Made by a program: the position numbers and the translations under genes. A DNA stretch of 64,000 bases from Pantoea sp. 18069. GTDB lineage: Bacteria > Pseudomonadota > Gammaproteobacteria > Burkholderiales > Burkholderiaceae_C. Positions 9,668-20,232 of the stretch are shown in pieces. How positions within the stretch are numbered: the stretch's first letter is position 1; every line of letters starts with the position of its first letter. The notes under the pieces are model-generated. The model did no database searches, was not told the DNA's origin, and worked only from the letters and a program-made list of their open reading frames with translations. The stretch covers positions 124,001 through 188,000 of the forward strand of contig NZ_CACSJA010000002.1 in assembly GCF_902706035.1 (NCBI RefSeq), given 5' to 3'.

Positions 9668-11725
9668 TCAGGCCGAGCCTGTATGCCCTGGCGCCCGGTT
9701 GAGCAGCAGGTTGCGCCGGTCGGCGCTCAACGACAGGTAGCGCTCGTAGTTGCGCAGGATGTCGGCAATCAGTTCCTCGTGGCGCAGGTACTGGACGTCG
9801 TAGCCTTCACGGCCATCGGCAAAGAAGGTCATGGGCTCGACCACATGGCGGCGTACATTGGCTTCTTCGTCGGTGACCTCGGTCAGGATGAAGCCGGGCA
9901 GCTTGCGCTTGACCGGTCGCACGCCATAGACAAAATCGCGCAACTCGGCGATGGGAATGACCAGGCGCACCGATCCGGCATCGCCGCCCTGCGTGTTCTC
10001 GCTGTCGTCATGCACCACGGCGTGCACGCCCTGGCGCTCCATTTCCGTCGCCACTTCGCGCATCGCCGGCAGCACGGTCTTGCGCAGGAAGCTCTGCACA
10101 TCGACGGCGCTGGGCTGGCGCACGATCAGCTCCAGGCGCTTGCGCCAGTGCTGGCCGTTCCAGAAACTGGTCGCGGGCGCCCAGTCCTGCGTGGCATTGC
10201 GCAGGTCGGCCTTCATGCCGCGCCACAGGCCCACGCACAGCACCGCCATGATCGCGGCCACGGGCAAGGCGGCGATCAGGGTCAGGGCCTGCAGCGCCTT
10301 CAGGCCCCCGGCGAGCAGCAGCGCAATCGCCGTCACGCCCAGCACGGCCGCCCAGAACAATCGCTGCCAGACCGGCGAGCGCGGATGGCCGCGCGACGCG
10401 ATCGCATCGACCACATAGGCGCCCGAGTCCGCCGAAGTCACGAAGAACAGCGCGATCAGCACGATCGCCAGCCAGGACACGGTCTTGGCCAGCGGCAGGT
10501 ACTCGAAGAAGCGAAACAGCAGCGCATCGACATTGCCCGCGGTCTGCGCGAGCGCGCCCTGGGCCACATGGGTGTCGATCCAGATCGCGCCGTTGCCGAA
10601 GGCCGTCATCCACAGCAGGTTGAAGGCCGTAGGAATCAGCAGCACGCCGACGATGAACTCGCGCACCGTGCGCCCGCGCGAGATGCGCGCGATGAACATG
10701 CCCACGAAAGGCGACCAGGAGATCCACCAGGCCCAGTAGAGAATCGTCCAGCTGCCAAACCAGGCCGGGTCCTGCGCGGGCTCATAGGCAAAGGTGCGCA
10801 GCGACATGCTCACCAGGTTGGACAGATAGTTGCCGATGTTTTCGCTGAACGCCTGGAACAGGTAGACCGTGGGCCCGAAGATCAGCACGAAGCCCAGCAG
10901 GATGAACGTCAGGATGAGGTTGATTTCCGAGAGCCGGCGCACGCCCTTGTCCAGGCCCGACGCGGCCGACAGCCCGGCCATGCCCACGACCAGCACGATC
11001 AGGCCCACGCGGAATGCGGCGGTGCTGGTGTCCCAGCCGGTCACGATATGCAGGCCCGCGGACAGCTGCAAGGCGCCGTAGCCCAGCGTCGTGGCCAGCC
11101 CGGCGATCGTGCCCACGAGCGCAAACGTATCGACGCCATGGCCGATGGGCCCGTTGATGCGCTGCTGCAGCAGCGGATACAGGCCCGAGCGCATGGTCAG
11201 CGGCAGGTTGTAGCGAAAGCCGAAATAGGCAAGCACCAGGCCCATCACGCCGTAGATCGACCAGGCGTGAATGCCCCAGTGAAAGAACGTCGAGGTCAGC
11301 GCCTCGCGCGCGGCAGCGGGCGTGCCCGCGACCTCGGTGGGCGGGCTCAGGTAGTGCTGCAGCGGCTCGCCCACGCCGAAGTACATCAGCCCTATGCCCA
11401 TGCCCGCGGCAAACAGCATCGCGCTCCACGAGACGAAATTGAACTCGGGCTTGGCGTCGTCGGGCCCGAGCCGGATATCGCCGTAGCGGCTGAACGCCAG
11501 CATCACCAGAAACACCGGGAACAGCGTGACGACCATGGTGTAGAACCAGTCGAAGTGGCTGATCACCCAGGCTTGCGCACTGGAAAAGATCCGGTCCGCA
11601 TGCTGCGGAAACACGCCGCACAACAGCAGCAGCGCGCCGAGCACGAGCAGCGCGGGCACGACCACCGGGGCCGAAAAAGTCAGCCGAGGGGAAACCTCCG
11701 CATCCTGGCTTGCAGGTTCATCCAT
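9668..11725 (-). CDS. BCCT-family betaine/choline/carnitine transporter with long C-terminal domain
   Basis: Inner-membrane secondary transporter of 685 residues. Twelve hydrophobic segments occupy roughly residues 15-510; the glycine-rich GMGIGLMYFGVGEP segment and the tryptophan-rich WAWWISWSPFVGMFIARISRGRTVREF-type signature identify the BCCT family (the latter split across helix 8). A hydrophilic C-terminal extension of about 165 residues follows, as in BetT-like osmosensing members. A good AGGAAG ribosome-binding site precedes the ATG at 11725. The likely role is uptake of glycine betaine or choline; no bet catabolic genes are adjacent. It lies 40 bp downstream of pilE on the same strand. 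Confidence 0.9.
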   Translation of the reverse strand: MDEPASQDAEVSPRLTFSAPVVVPALLVLGALLLLCGVFPQHADRIFSSAQAWVISHFDWFYTMVVTLFPVFLVMLAFSRYGDIRLGPDDAKPEFNFVSWSAMLFAAGMGIGLMYFGVGEPLQHYLSPPTEVAGTPAAAREALTSTFFHWGIHAWSIYGVMGLVLAYFGFRYNLPLTMRSGLYPLLQQRINGPIGHGVDTFALVGTIAGLATTLGYGALQLSAGLHIVTGWDTSTAAFRVGLIVLVVGMAGLSAASGLDKGVRRLSEINLILTFILLGFVLIFGPTVYLFQAFSENIGNYLSNLVSMSLRTFAYEPAQDPAWFGSWTILYWAWWISWSPFVGMFIARISRGRTVREFIVGVLLIPTAFNLLWMTAFGNGAIWIDTHVAQGALAQTAGNVDALLFRFFEYLPLAKTVSWLAIVLIALFFVTSADSGAYVVDAIASRGHPRSPVWQRLFWAAVLGVTAIALLLAGGLKALQALTLIAALPVAAIMAVLCVGLWRGMKADLRNATQDWAPATSFWNGQHWRKRLELIVRQPSAVDVQSFLRKTVLPAMREVATEMERQGVHAVVHDDSENTQGGDAGSVRLVIPIAELRDFVYGVRPVKRKLPGFILTEVTDEEANVRRHVVEPMTFFADGREGYDVQYLRHEELIADILRNYERYLSLSADRRNLLLNRAPGHTGSA

Positions 11726-11765
11726 ACATACTTCCTGAAATGGCCAGGGCCTGGGTCAATCACCC

Positions 11766-12233
11766 TCATTGGGTCCAGCAGCTGCCCTCATATCCCGATT
11801 CATTGGCCTTCTTGCCTTTCGCTCCGCGCAGCCCGTCATGCCCGAGCGTAAACGCACCGCACCGGTCGCCACTCTGCGCATTCTGCGCGGTCGCCGTCAA
11901 GGAGTAAGTGGAATCCGTGCGGCCTGCATCGATCGCAATGGTATACGTGCCCGAAGGCACGGTGGACAATGCCGTGGCGCTGAACGCCGCAATGCTCGGA
12001 TAGGCACCCGTTGCGGTTGATGCCCGCTCCATCCATTGTGCGGCCTGCAGCAGGCCCGCCCGGGCCTCGGCCCGGTGGCCGCGCCGCACATACTCGGTAT
12101 AGCTGGGGTAGGCCACTGCCGCGAGAATGCCGATCAAGGCGACGACGATCATCATTTCGATCAGCGTGAAGCCCGGCTGGCGGCGCCTGGAAGGCTGGCG
12201 TAAGACATGTTGCATCGCGGGGCTCGCCCTCAT
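11766..12233 (-). CDS. pilE: Type IV pilin-like protein PilE
   Basis: Pilin of 155 residues with a class III leader: basic leader, cleavage G21/F22, then [22 protein letters not shown] with glutamate at mature position 5. The disulfide-bonded C-terminal loop is marked by the two cysteines in [12 protein letters not shown] and GSCWTQ. It is the last gene of the minor pilin operon and overlaps pilY1 by four bases (ATGA), so translation is coupled. An alternative start at M7 (12215) would give a shorter leader. It is PilE-like of the minor pilin operon rather than the major pilin PilA, judging by its context. Confidence 0.88.
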   Translation of the reverse strand: MRASPAMQHVLRQPSRRRQPGFTLIEMMIVVALIGILAAVAYPSYTEYVRRGHRAEARAGLLQAAQWMERASTATGAYPSIAAFSATALSTVPSGTYTIAIDAGRTDSTYSLTATAQNAQSGDRCGAFTLGHDGLRGAKGKKANESGYEGSCWTQ

Positions 12234-15200
12234 TTGAGTTGTCGCCAGTTGGGGCGGATCAGCACTTCCGGCAGACGCGCGAGCTTGTCGGTCCTGCCGT
12301 CATTGCCCATGCGAATCTGCTCGGTCTTGGTGGAGACGCGAAGCTCCTTGCTCGAGGCCGTCATGCGCGCATAGTGCGTGCCGTAGCCCGTGCCCAGGTA
12401 CATCACCGGCACCGAAGGTGCCTTGCCCGAGGCAATGTGGATCAGCGTGCGAAAAGGCTGCGCGGCCTGTGGCGTGGGTGCGCAGATTTCCTCGCCTGCT
12501 GCGGTCGCACTGCCCGAAGCCGGCACTTCGCTGATGATTTCGAGCAGGTTGCTGCCGTCGTAGAAGTCCAGGTTGGTGGTCACACGCTCGCCCGAGACCG
12601 GCAGGTCCATGTACCAGCCCTTCCTGACCGTGCAGTTCGCGGCGCCCGCGGCACATTCATAGGTCACTTCCGAGCTGTCGAGCTTCCAGAACGTGCGGCT
12701 GGCGCTGATGTCCGTGCCTGCGGTCTGGCTTGCCGTGTCCACGCCCAGGGAAACCAGTGCCGAACGCCCGCCGACGGCGCTGGGCACGGGATTGGTGGCG
12801 TCTATCCTTACCTTGCCCTTGTCCGCGCCCGTCGCGACGATTGCGTAGCGGGTGTTGTCGAGAATCGAATAAACCGACTGCACGGATCTTTCGGAGCGGT
12901 CTTCCTCGGTCAGGCTTTGCCCCGTGCCGAACGCGACCATCAGGCCACCCACGGTACGGTTCGGGCGCAGCACCGGCGGCACCGTGATCGGCTGGCGGCT
13001 GGAGTTGCCCGCAGCGGCCGAATAGTTGGCGGTGAACAGCGGATTGCCACTGAAGGCCACACCCCAATTCGTCGCATTGGCACTCGAAATATCGAACTTC
13101 CAGAGATTGCCGCGCAGATCGCCCGCGTACACGAAGTCGGGCGCGCCGTCGCTGTTGACATCGAGAAACTGCGGCGTCGACAAGCCATTGCCCACGGCCT
13201 CGGCCGAAGTGGTTGCGACTGCGGGAATGGTCTTGAGTTCCTTGATGCCGTCCAGGTACTGGATCAGCAGCACCGGCCGTTCATTGAGGCTGTTGTAGCC
13301 ATTGCCCAGAATCAAGGCCCAGCGATTGTCGTTGGTGCGCGTGATCTGCAAGGCGCGTTGCTGGTTGCTTTCCGACACCACGGGCGTGCCCAGGATATGG
13401 CCGATATCCGGGTCGGCATTCGGGTCGGCGGGCCTGGCCGGCGGCACGGCATCATTCACCGCGGCCGCGGTCTTGTCGAGCACGACCAGATTGGGTGCGT
13501 TCACTTCGGTGAAGGCGTTGCTGACCGCCGAGGTATTCCTGGCCGGCCCGGGCTGGGTCACGTCAAGCACGAAATAGCCGCGCCCGCCCGCGCCCAGCGT
13601 TCCCGCAAGATAGGTGCGCCACTGGGGCGTCGACGTTCCGATATCCACATCGCCGGTGAATGGCGAGCCGTCGACATAGTACTGGTGGGTATACACCGGG
13701 TCGACGCGGTCCGTCAGCTTGGCGAGGTTCTGCAGCACGCCATGCGGAACGTAGGCGATTTTCTCGCTGCCGTCCTCTGCCGAGAAGCCATGCAGCATGC
13801 CGTCGTTGCCGCCGACATAGAGCATGGGAAGCCGCGTGCGGTAATTGCCCGCAAACGCCTGGTAGCTGCTTGCCGCATGGCCATTGCTCGGCGCGCCCGC
13901 ATACCAGATCGCCGAATTGACAATATCGCCCTGGCGGCTCTTGCGGTTGCGAAAGGTCGCGCCGGTGCCGCCGTTGCGCTGCTCCTTGGTGCGGTCTCCG
14001 CGGATGAAATTGAGCCGGTCTTCGCCCCGGCCGTCGCCGGCGATGGAGGCCGCGCTGCCCAGGGTTCCCTTTTGCAGCCACATTCTCGCCGACGCCGCCG
14101 TGGTGTCCGCCGTCGCGGCCGGCGTGCTCAGGTTGGCCCACTTGAAGGAAATCGCCTTGTTGCCGGTCTTCTGGATATCGTAGGAAACGACCAGGCGCTG
14201 CGGGATGTCGGTACGGACATCGAGCTTGTCCGCGGTGCTGGTGCTGCGGCCGTCGACCACGCCCCAGTCCGTATTGGGCGTGGACACTCCGCTTGTCGAG
14301 ATGGCGTTGGACGTGACATATCCATACCAGCGGTTGTCCAGCGAATTCGCATCGTCGGCGGCGATGTAATTGGTCTGGTACGAATAGGTGCCGACCCGGC
14401 TCACCGAGCGCGACACCGAGGTCGCACCGCTCACGGGCGCCGTGGTGTCGACAATGATGTCATCGAAGATATCGGCAAACACCGCCGACAGATCGCCGCC
14501 CGTGACCGGGTAGAACTTGCCGCGGCTATTGATGGCCATATGCCACATTTCCTGGGGGCGATAAGCGTCATAGCTGCTGTCCGAGGTGGTTGAGATCACA
14601 TTGTCCCAAGTGGTCGCACCCGCCGCGAGTGAAGCGAAGCCGGAGTCATACATGCCGAACACGCCGCCGGTGAATTGAGGCGAAGTCGTCGTATTCTTCT
14701 TGAGTGTGCCCGCGGAAGTGCCATAGCCAATGGTGTATTGCACCAGATGCTGCCAGTTGGCGGGATCGTTTCTCGGGTTCCAGTATTCTTCGAATGTGAC
14801 CGACTTCGCCTCGGAGGTAAACGTTTCCTGCCCGGTCTTGCGAACCTTGGATTTCAATTCGTTATTGATTCCAGGCTGCAAATCCGTGGACCAGTAATCG
14901 AACGCCAGTTCGGCGAGGGTGGGATAGGCGTAATTAACGGTGCTGTTTCCTGATCCCGTGGTGCGGGTTTGATTGGCATGTTTGTCGCGATAGATTTGGG
15001 TCTGCGCGCTGGAATCCGAATAGCTCTTGCCATCCGGAAAAGTGGTCGCCCTGCTGTCGATGTTCTGCACCGGAATGGTGGAACTGGCGCTGGGCAGCTT
15101 CATCGCATCCTTGAATGCACCACTGATATCAGAATATTTAAAGTTCCAGCCTCCGTCCGTCAGAAAGATATGGTATGAACGTCGACAGGCAAGTGGACTG

Positions 15201-15754
15201 CTATCTGCCGTGCCTGGTGTGGCATTCCACGGGCTGTCCTTGCCCGTGGTCTTGAGGTATTCACCGGCGTTATAGACCAGCGTATGGGATGGCGTGGCGC
15301 CAGTCGCGGTCAGTTTGGAAACCCAGTCCTTGAAACTGGCCTTGTGCGTTCCTGAGAACTTGGCCATGGCATTCTTGCCGCCGCAATTCCCGTTACTGGA
15401 TGGAATGCTGTCACACGCAAATGACTGCCAGGACAGACGAAACTGTTCGTCGTACTTGGTGGTATTGAGCAGCGTGGATTCCAGCCCCTGCTTCACAAAG
15501 GTAATGCGCCGAATATCTGCGTTGGTCTTGTTGCAGGTCGAGCTGCTGGTGTTTTGCGCCCCATTGACATCGCAATAGGCCATGCTGCCCGAAGTATCCA
15601 CGGAGAGAATCACATTCGGAATCGGCGCCTTGTAGGCGGTTCCGGCCGGATACTGCGCCAGATTCATCTGGCCTGCCCACAGCGACGCCGGAGCGCCCAT
15701 GGCGGCAATCAGAAGGGCAAGGGTAATTCGGGGCAGATGGGAAGGAGCGCGCAT
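12230..15754 (-). CDS. pilY1: PilY1-like pilus adhesin/tip protein
   Basis: Large secreted protein of 1174 residues with a signal peptide (cleavage near SLWAG). The N-terminal von Willebrand A-like domain begins with [14 protein letters not shown], whose D53-S55-S57 form the metal site; the C-terminal half is a PilY1 beta-propeller with a calcium loop DVNSDGAPD at about residue 865. PilY1 works with minor pilins to prime assembly and to adhere at the pilus tip. A GGAAG ribosome-binding site precedes the ATG at 15754. The part encoding the N-terminal domain (about 14600-15600) is visibly lower in GC than the flanks, which suggests exchange or diversification of the adhesive domain. Confidence 0.93.
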   Translation of the reverse strand: MRAPSHLPRITLALLIAAMGAPASLWAGQMNLAQYPAGTAYKAPIPNVILSVDTSGSMAYCDVNGAQNTSSSTCNKTNADIRRITFVKQGLESTLLNTTKYDEQFRLSWQSFACDSIPSSNGNCGGKNAMAKFSGTHKASFKDWVSKLTATGATPSHTLVYNAGEYLKTTGKDSPWNATPGTADSSPLACRRSYHIFLTDGGWNFKYSDISGAFKDAMKLPSASSTIPVQNIDSRATTFPDGKSYSDSSAQTQIYRDKHANQTRTTGSGNSTVNYAYPTLAELAFDYWSTDLQPGINNELKSKVRKTGQETFTSEAKSVTFEEYWNPRNDPANWQHLVQYTIGYGTSAGTLKKNTTTSPQFTGGVFGMYDSGFASLAAGATTWDNVISTTSDSSYDAYRPQEMWHMAINSRGKFYPVTGGDLSAVFADIFDDIIVDTTAPVSGATSVSRSVSRVGTYSYQTNYIAADDANSLDNRWYGYVTSNAISTSGVSTPNTDWGVVDGRSTSTADKLDVRTDIPQRLVVSYDIQKTGNKAISFKWANLSTPAATADTTAASARMWLQKGTLGSAASIAGDGRGEDRLNFIRGDRTKEQRNGGTGATFRNRKSRQGDIVNSAIWYAGAPSNGHAASSYQAFAGNYRTRLPMLYVGGNDGMLHGFSAEDGSEKIAYVPHGVLQNLAKLTDRVDPVYTHQYYVDGSPFTGDVDIGTSTPQWRTYLAGTLGAGGRGYFVLDVTQPGPARNTSAVSNAFTEVNAPNLVVLDKTAAAVNDAVPPARPADPNADPDIGHILGTPVVSESNQQRALQITRTNDNRWALILGNGYNSLNERPVLLIQYLDGIKELKTIPAVATTSAEAVGNGLSTPQFLDVNSDGAPDFVYAGDLRGNLWKFDISSANATNWGVAFSGNPLFTANYSAAAGNSSRQPITVPPVLRPNRTVGGLMVAFGTGQSLTEEDRSERSVQSVYSILDNTRYAIVATGADKGKVRIDATNPVPSAVGGRSALVSLGVDTASQTAGTDISASRTFWKLDSSEVTYECAAGAANCTVRKGWYMDLPVSGERVTTNLDFYDGSNLLEIISEVPASGSATAAGEEICAPTPQAAQPFRTLIHIASGKAPSVPVMYLGTGYGTHYARMTASSKELRVSTKTEQIRMGNDGRTDKLARLPEVLIRPNWRQLK

Positions 15755-15811
15755 GATCAGACTTCCAGTGCGCAGGGCGCGGCTGCTGACAGATAGAGGA
15801 AAAATGAAGGA

Positions 15812-15832
15812 GGCCGTCGCTAATCGACGGCC
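15812..15832 (-). terminator. Hairpin at the pilX-pilY1 junction, possible attenuator
   Basis: Perfect 8-bp arms GGCCGTCG and CGACGGCC around a five-base loop that contains the pilX stop codon. On the transcribed strand the stem is followed by a pyrimidine/T-rich stretch. It could attenuate transcription into pilY1 or stabilise mRNA ends; it may also be chance in a GC-rich genome. Confidence 0.35.
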
Positions 15833-16572
15833 TGTATGGACAGCACCGACTGCAACACGACTTCGGTGCTCGGCTTGTTGCCGCGCGCGAGTGCCGTGAT
15901 GCGGTAGACCAGCAACTTCTTGCGCGACGGTGCAAACCGCTCGACGTTGGAGTCCGGGGGCATGCTCGACAGCAGCGACACATTGGGGTCGATATAGGGC
16001 AGCATTTCCACCCAGTACCAGGCGCCGCGGCCCGCCGCCCCGGTGGCCAGCAGCGGGTTGGCCGTCGCGGCCGTATCGGCGCCCGTGAACTGGCCGTAGC
16101 GCGCACCGACGTTCTCGGCCGTCATCGCATCAATCAAGGGCTTGCTGTTCCAGAAATCCTGCACCCCGGTGCGCTTCTCGCAGATTCCCATGTAGCAACC
16201 GGTCGTCTGGCCGTTGGCCCTGACGACGGCAAGAACGCTTTCGAGGTCCTTGGTTTCGATATCGAAATACACCGCGGTGGTCACGCGGCAGACGTTGCCG
16301 CTCGTCTGGATGGGCAGGCAGGCTTCGCCGCTGGGCCTGACGCCGCGGATGTCGAATTCCGCATCCTGCACCATCGCCTGCGCGGCCTCGAAAGCGCGGC
16401 GATAGTCGGCGTCGTTGCCCACCACGATCTCGTTGAACAGGCTGCCGCGTGCTGCCCATGAGGCCAGCAGCATCGACAGCATGACGAAGACGATCACCAC
16501 GTACAGTGCCACGCCGCGCTGGGAGCGGCGGGCGCGGCGCAAGGAGGGGTAAGACGAGAACGGGCGGAGCAT
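15820..16572 (-). CDS. pilX: Minor pilin-assembly protein PilX
   Basis: Minor pilin of about 250 residues. The leader ends RRSQRG and is followed by a VALYVVIVFVMLSMLLASW hydrophobic helix; the usual glutamate at position 5 is replaced by tyrosine, as is common for PilX/GspK-type proteins that sit at the tip. The start is the ATG giving MLRPFSSYPS; the open frame continues upstream into pilW and is ignored. It lies 25 bp after pilW and is followed by a hairpin before pilY1. Likely role: part of the minor-pilin priming complex with PilV, PilW and PilY1. Confidence 0.85.
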   Translation of the reverse strand: MLRPFSSYPSLRRARRSQRGVALYVVIVFVMLSMLLASWAARGSLFNEIVVGNDADYRRAFEAAQAMVQDAEFDIRGVRPSGEACLPIQTSGNVCRVTTAVYFDIETKDLESVLAVVRANGQTTGCYMGICEKRTGVQDFWNSKPLIDAMTAENVGARYGQFTGADTAATANPLLATGAAGRGAWYWVEMLPYIDPNVSLLSSMPPDSNVERFAPSRKKLLVYRITALARGNKPSTEVVLQSVLSIQAVD

Positions 16573-16597
16573 GGCGTGGGTGTGGAAGGTCCGGCGG

Positions 16598-17470
16598 CTA
16601 GCGCTGGCCCTGGCTTCGGATCTGGTAGACGTTGCGGAACACCATGCGCAGGCGGTCCCCGTAGGACGTCGCGGTGCCGCTGCAATTGGTGTAGGTCGCA
16701 CCCGGGGTGGAAACCGGTTCGGTCCCGCTGAGCTCTAGGCAGACCTCCAGCGCATACACATTGCGCCAGCTCCCGACGTCGGCCGGATTGGCAAAATACT
16801 GCAGATTCGTGGTCCCGGGGATTTGCACGACGTAGCGCACCCGCATGTCCGTCACATTGGAGATGATGGGCCGCCGGGTATTGCTTCCCGTGCCCGTGCA
16901 GACGAGTTCGTTGGTGTCCGCGTTGCGCGCGAACGTGCTGACGAGCACGGCAGCATCGGGAACGCCCGAAGTGAGGCTGTTCCTGCCCAGGCAGTCGCGC
17001 AGCATGGACGCCGTGACCGGGGCATCCGCCGGCGTGACCGTTTCCACATAGTTCTGATAGCCGACGGTGAAGCTTGGCGTGGCCGTGCCCGTGGCCGCGA
17101 TGGTGCTGGCGCCGCGGTCGAACTGCGCGCGCATGCCCGCGGGATCGGGCGGGTCGAACGCGACCGGCGACATGGCCGAGTCGGGGTCTGCGCTGGGCAT
17201 GATCGCGGGGGCGAGATTCAACTCGAGGCTGCCCGCCTGGCGCAGTTGCTGGCTGATGACCCGAAACGCATAGGCCGCCTGCTGCTGCATCGCCGTGGCT
17301 TCGGTGACGGTACTCGTGATGCCGCGCGACGTCATGAGGGCGGCCATCGCCACCGCGACCACCACCAGGCCCAGCGCAATGCCGACCAGCAGATCGATCA
17401 ATGAGACGCCTCGGCTATATGCAGGCGAACGCCGTGCCGATGGAAGGCGCATATGACGCGAAATGGGCAT
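16598..17470 (-). CDS. pilW: Minor pilin PilW
   Basis: Minor pilin of 290 residues. The leader ends at G21, followed by VSLIDLLVGIALGLVVVAVAM; mature position 5 is aspartate instead of glutamate, a conservative change. The middle shows the PilW pattern of an AYAFRVISQQLRQAG helix and a cysteine-containing C-terminal beta domain with YQIRSQGQR at the end. The start is the ATG at 17470, just 7 bp after pilV. It should form part of the tip complex that initiates pilus assembly. The N-terminal anchor keeps it in the inner membrane before assembly. Confidence 0.87.
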   Translation of the reverse strand: MPISRHMRLPSARRSPAYSRGVSLIDLLVGIALGLVVVAVAMAALMTSRGITSTVTEATAMQQQAAYAFRVISQQLRQAGSLELNLAPAIMPSADPDSAMSPVAFDPPDPAGMRAQFDRGASTIAATGTATPSFTVGYQNYVETVTPADAPVTASMLRDCLGRNSLTSGVPDAAVLVSTFARNADTNELVCTGTGSNTRRPIISNVTDMRVRYVVQIPGTTNLQYFANPADVGSWRNVYALEVCLELSGTEPVSTPGATYTNCSGTATSYGDRLRMVFRNVYQIRSQGQR

Positions 17471-17477
17471 GGTGCTT

Positions 17478-18068
17478 TCAGTTGGCGCAGTACAGGCCTG
17501 CGCCGCCCACGGTCCAGGGCGCGCAGCGCTGCGTCGGCTGCAGGTACTGGATGTGGCAGTTCTGGCTGCCGGGACAGTTCATGGTGACGCCCGCCGCATT
17601 CGTGCCGGTGACCGTCAGCGGCGCATTGAGGGCCTTGGTCTGCTCGGTCGTACCGCTGGCGTTGTAGCGGTTTTCATTCCAGCCGACCATTACGCCCAAT
17701 TGCCGCGCCCCGCCCTGCGGGATGAACACCGTGGCGCTGCCCGCGGGCAATGCGGCGGCGACGTTGAGGCGCCATTGGCGGATATCGAACGCCGCGAGCT
17801 GCGGGGGCGTGCAAGCCGTGGCCGTGCAGTCCGTGCCCGCGCCCGGGCTGGTCGTGTAGGTCTCCAGATTATTCAGGGCGTCCGGGTTGTTCTGCAGGCG
17901 CTCGCCCAGATCATCGATCAGCCGTATCGCCTGCGCGCGGCGCACGCCGGCCTGCGTATCGGTGAGGGTGCGCATCTGCACGCCCACGATGCCCAGAATG
18001 CCCAGGGCCATGACCACCATCGCAATCAGCGACTCGATCAGCGTGATTCCGCGCTGGCGGGACATCAT
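17478..18068 (-). CDS. pilV: Minor pilin PilV
   Basis: Minor pilin of 196 residues. A very short leader MMSRQRG is followed by ITLIESLIAMVVMALGILG with glutamate at mature position 5 and the typical PilV segment GVQMRTLTDTQAGVRRAQA. A longer open frame upstream belongs to the antisense-like extension over fimT and is rejected because the ATG at 18068 overlaps the fimT stop by four bases (ATGA), indicating coupling. Function: component of the minor-pilin initiation complex of the type IVa pilus. Confidence 0.88.
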   Translation of the reverse strand: MMSRQRGITLIESLIAMVVMALGILGIVGVQMRTLTDTQAGVRRAQAIRLIDDLGERLQNNPDALNNLETYTTSPGAGTDCTATACTPPQLAAFDIRQWRLNVAAALPAGSATVFIPQGGARQLGVMVGWNENRYNASGTTEQTKALNAPLTVTGTNAAGVTMNCPGSQNCHIQYLQPTQRCAPWTVGGAGLYCAN

Positions 18069-18610
18069 GCGGCGCACGCCTCGACCTGCATGCGGCCGCT
18101 GGCCGCAATGCACACCTTCTTGGACGCCGTCGGGTTGCTTCCCGCAGGATGCGGTGCAATGGTGAAGCCAACGGAGTCGCCGCCGTCTATCATGCCCCAG
18201 CGGTCGATGGCGATGGTGGCCGACGCGGTGGATCGGGTCACGGTCAGGCTGGGCGACGGCGCGAAACGCTGAATCTCTTCGCCCGCTTCCCAGCGCTGGT
18301 TGTTGTTGGCATCGATGAACACCACCCAGCCGCAATCCCAGTCGGTGGCGCTGGCCGCGAGCGTGCATCCCGGCGTGGTGCCGGGGAATTTCTCGACAAA
18401 GACATCGCCGCCGCGACGAATGGCTTCGGACCGGGCATAGAACATCGTCGAGCGCAGACTGTCCACCGCCTGCTGCACGCGCCAGCGATCGATCAGCAGC
18501 TTGAAGCTGGGCAGCGCGATGGCCATGAGAATTCCCAGCATCGACACCACCACCAAGAGCTCGATGACGGTGAAGCCATGGGCGCGACCACCTATCGTTT
18601 TTGAATGCAT
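18065..18610 (-). CDS. fimT: GspH/FimT-family minor pseudopilin
   Basis: First gene of the minor pilin operon, 181 residues. The leader MHSKTIGGRAHG precedes FTVIELLVVVSMLGILMAIALPSFK with glutamate at mature position 5; the body has the FimT/FimU pattern (LRSTMFYARSEAIRRGGDV, DWDCGWVVFIDANNN). The start is taken at the ATG at 18610, because the open frame upstream (to 18691) is AT-rich promoter-like sequence. FimT/FimU proteins connect the tip complex to the pilus fibre, and some bind DNA during natural uptake; the second role is only a possibility here. Confidence 0.87.
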   Translation of the reverse strand: MHSKTIGGRAHGFTVIELLVVVSMLGILMAIALPSFKLLIDRWRVQQAVDSLRSTMFYARSEAIRRGGDVFVEKFPGTTPGCTLAASATDWDCGWVVFIDANNNQRWEAGEEIQRFAPSPSLTVTRSTASATIAIDRWGMIDGGDSVGFTIAPHPAGSNPTASKKVCIAASGRMQVEACAA

Positions 18611-18751
18611 AGCAGGCCAAGATGTAAAAGCCAGATGCATATTAACAACAAAACACACAAATTGAATCATACCGTGTCGCTTTGAAGCCACCGGTGCCAG
18701 GCCTGAAAATGCGCGGATTCAACCCGGTGTTGCCGGGCGCCGGTATGGGGC

Positions 18752-19464
<713 letters not shown>

Positions 19465-19468
<4 letters not shown>

Positions 19469-20232
19469 GTATGCACCTCGTCGGCAAGATCGGATTCGGT
19501 GCCCAGATACACCGCCTGCACCTGCGCGTCGGCCTGGATCTCGGCCGCGCTGCCGCTGGTCAGCACCTTGCCGTAGACCAGCACCGAAATGCGGTCGGCC
19601 AGCTGGAACACCGCGTCCATGTCGTGCTCGATCAGCAAGATGGCCATGTCCTGGCGCAGGCGCTGTATCAGCTCCACCATTTCGGCCGACTCCACGGGCC
19701 CCATGCCCGCCATGGGCTCGTCGAGCAGCAGCAGCTTGGGACGCGCCGCGATCGCCAGCGCCACATCGAGCTTGCGCTGCGCGCCATGCGGCAAGGTGCC
19801 GGCGACGCGGTCCCACTCGCCGGCCAGCGTCACGCGCTGCGCCAGCGCCTGCGCGGCCGCAAGCAGCGCGTGGTCGGTCTCGCGGCGCTTCACGAAGCGA
19901 AAGCTCGAACCCGCATGCGCCTGCACGGCAAGCAACAGGTTCTCGCCCACGGTCTGGCGCGGGAAGATGCTGGTCACCTGGAAACAGCGCGACAGGCCCG
20001 CGGCCACGCGCCGGTGCGGCGCGAGGTGCGTCAGGTCGACGCCATCGAGCGACAGCGTGCCGCCATCGGCGGGCAACAGCCCGGAAATCAGATTGACCAG
20101 CGTCGACTTGCCCGCGCCGTTGGGGCCTATCAAGGCATGGATTTCGCCGGCGTTCACCGCAAAGCTCACATGGTCCGTGGCCAGCAGCGCGCCAAAGCGC
20201 TTGACGAGTTGATGTGCAACCAGCAGCGTCAT
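19465..20232 (-). CDS. livG: ABC transporter ATP-binding protein LivG-type
   Basis: ATPase of 255 residues with Walker A GPNGAGKST, Walker B LLLLDEPMAGMGP and switch histidine LLIEHDM; the signature motif is unusual (TLPHGAQRKLDVALAIA, where LSGG-like is replaced by LPHG), which is a recognised variation in LivG-like subunits (LPYGxQR). The ATG at 20232 overlaps the livM stop by four bases; a longer upstream frame lies inside livM and is rejected. It pairs with LivF to power the permease. Confidence 0.92.

Noticed and set aside
9593..11851. 752-codon plus-strand frame opposite the BCCT transporter
   Set aside because: Shadow frame; the minus strand encodes a complete 12-helix transporter with family signatures.
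12239..14593. 784-codon plus-strand frame opposite pilY1
   Set aside because: Shadow of the PilY1 gene; no recognisable motif.
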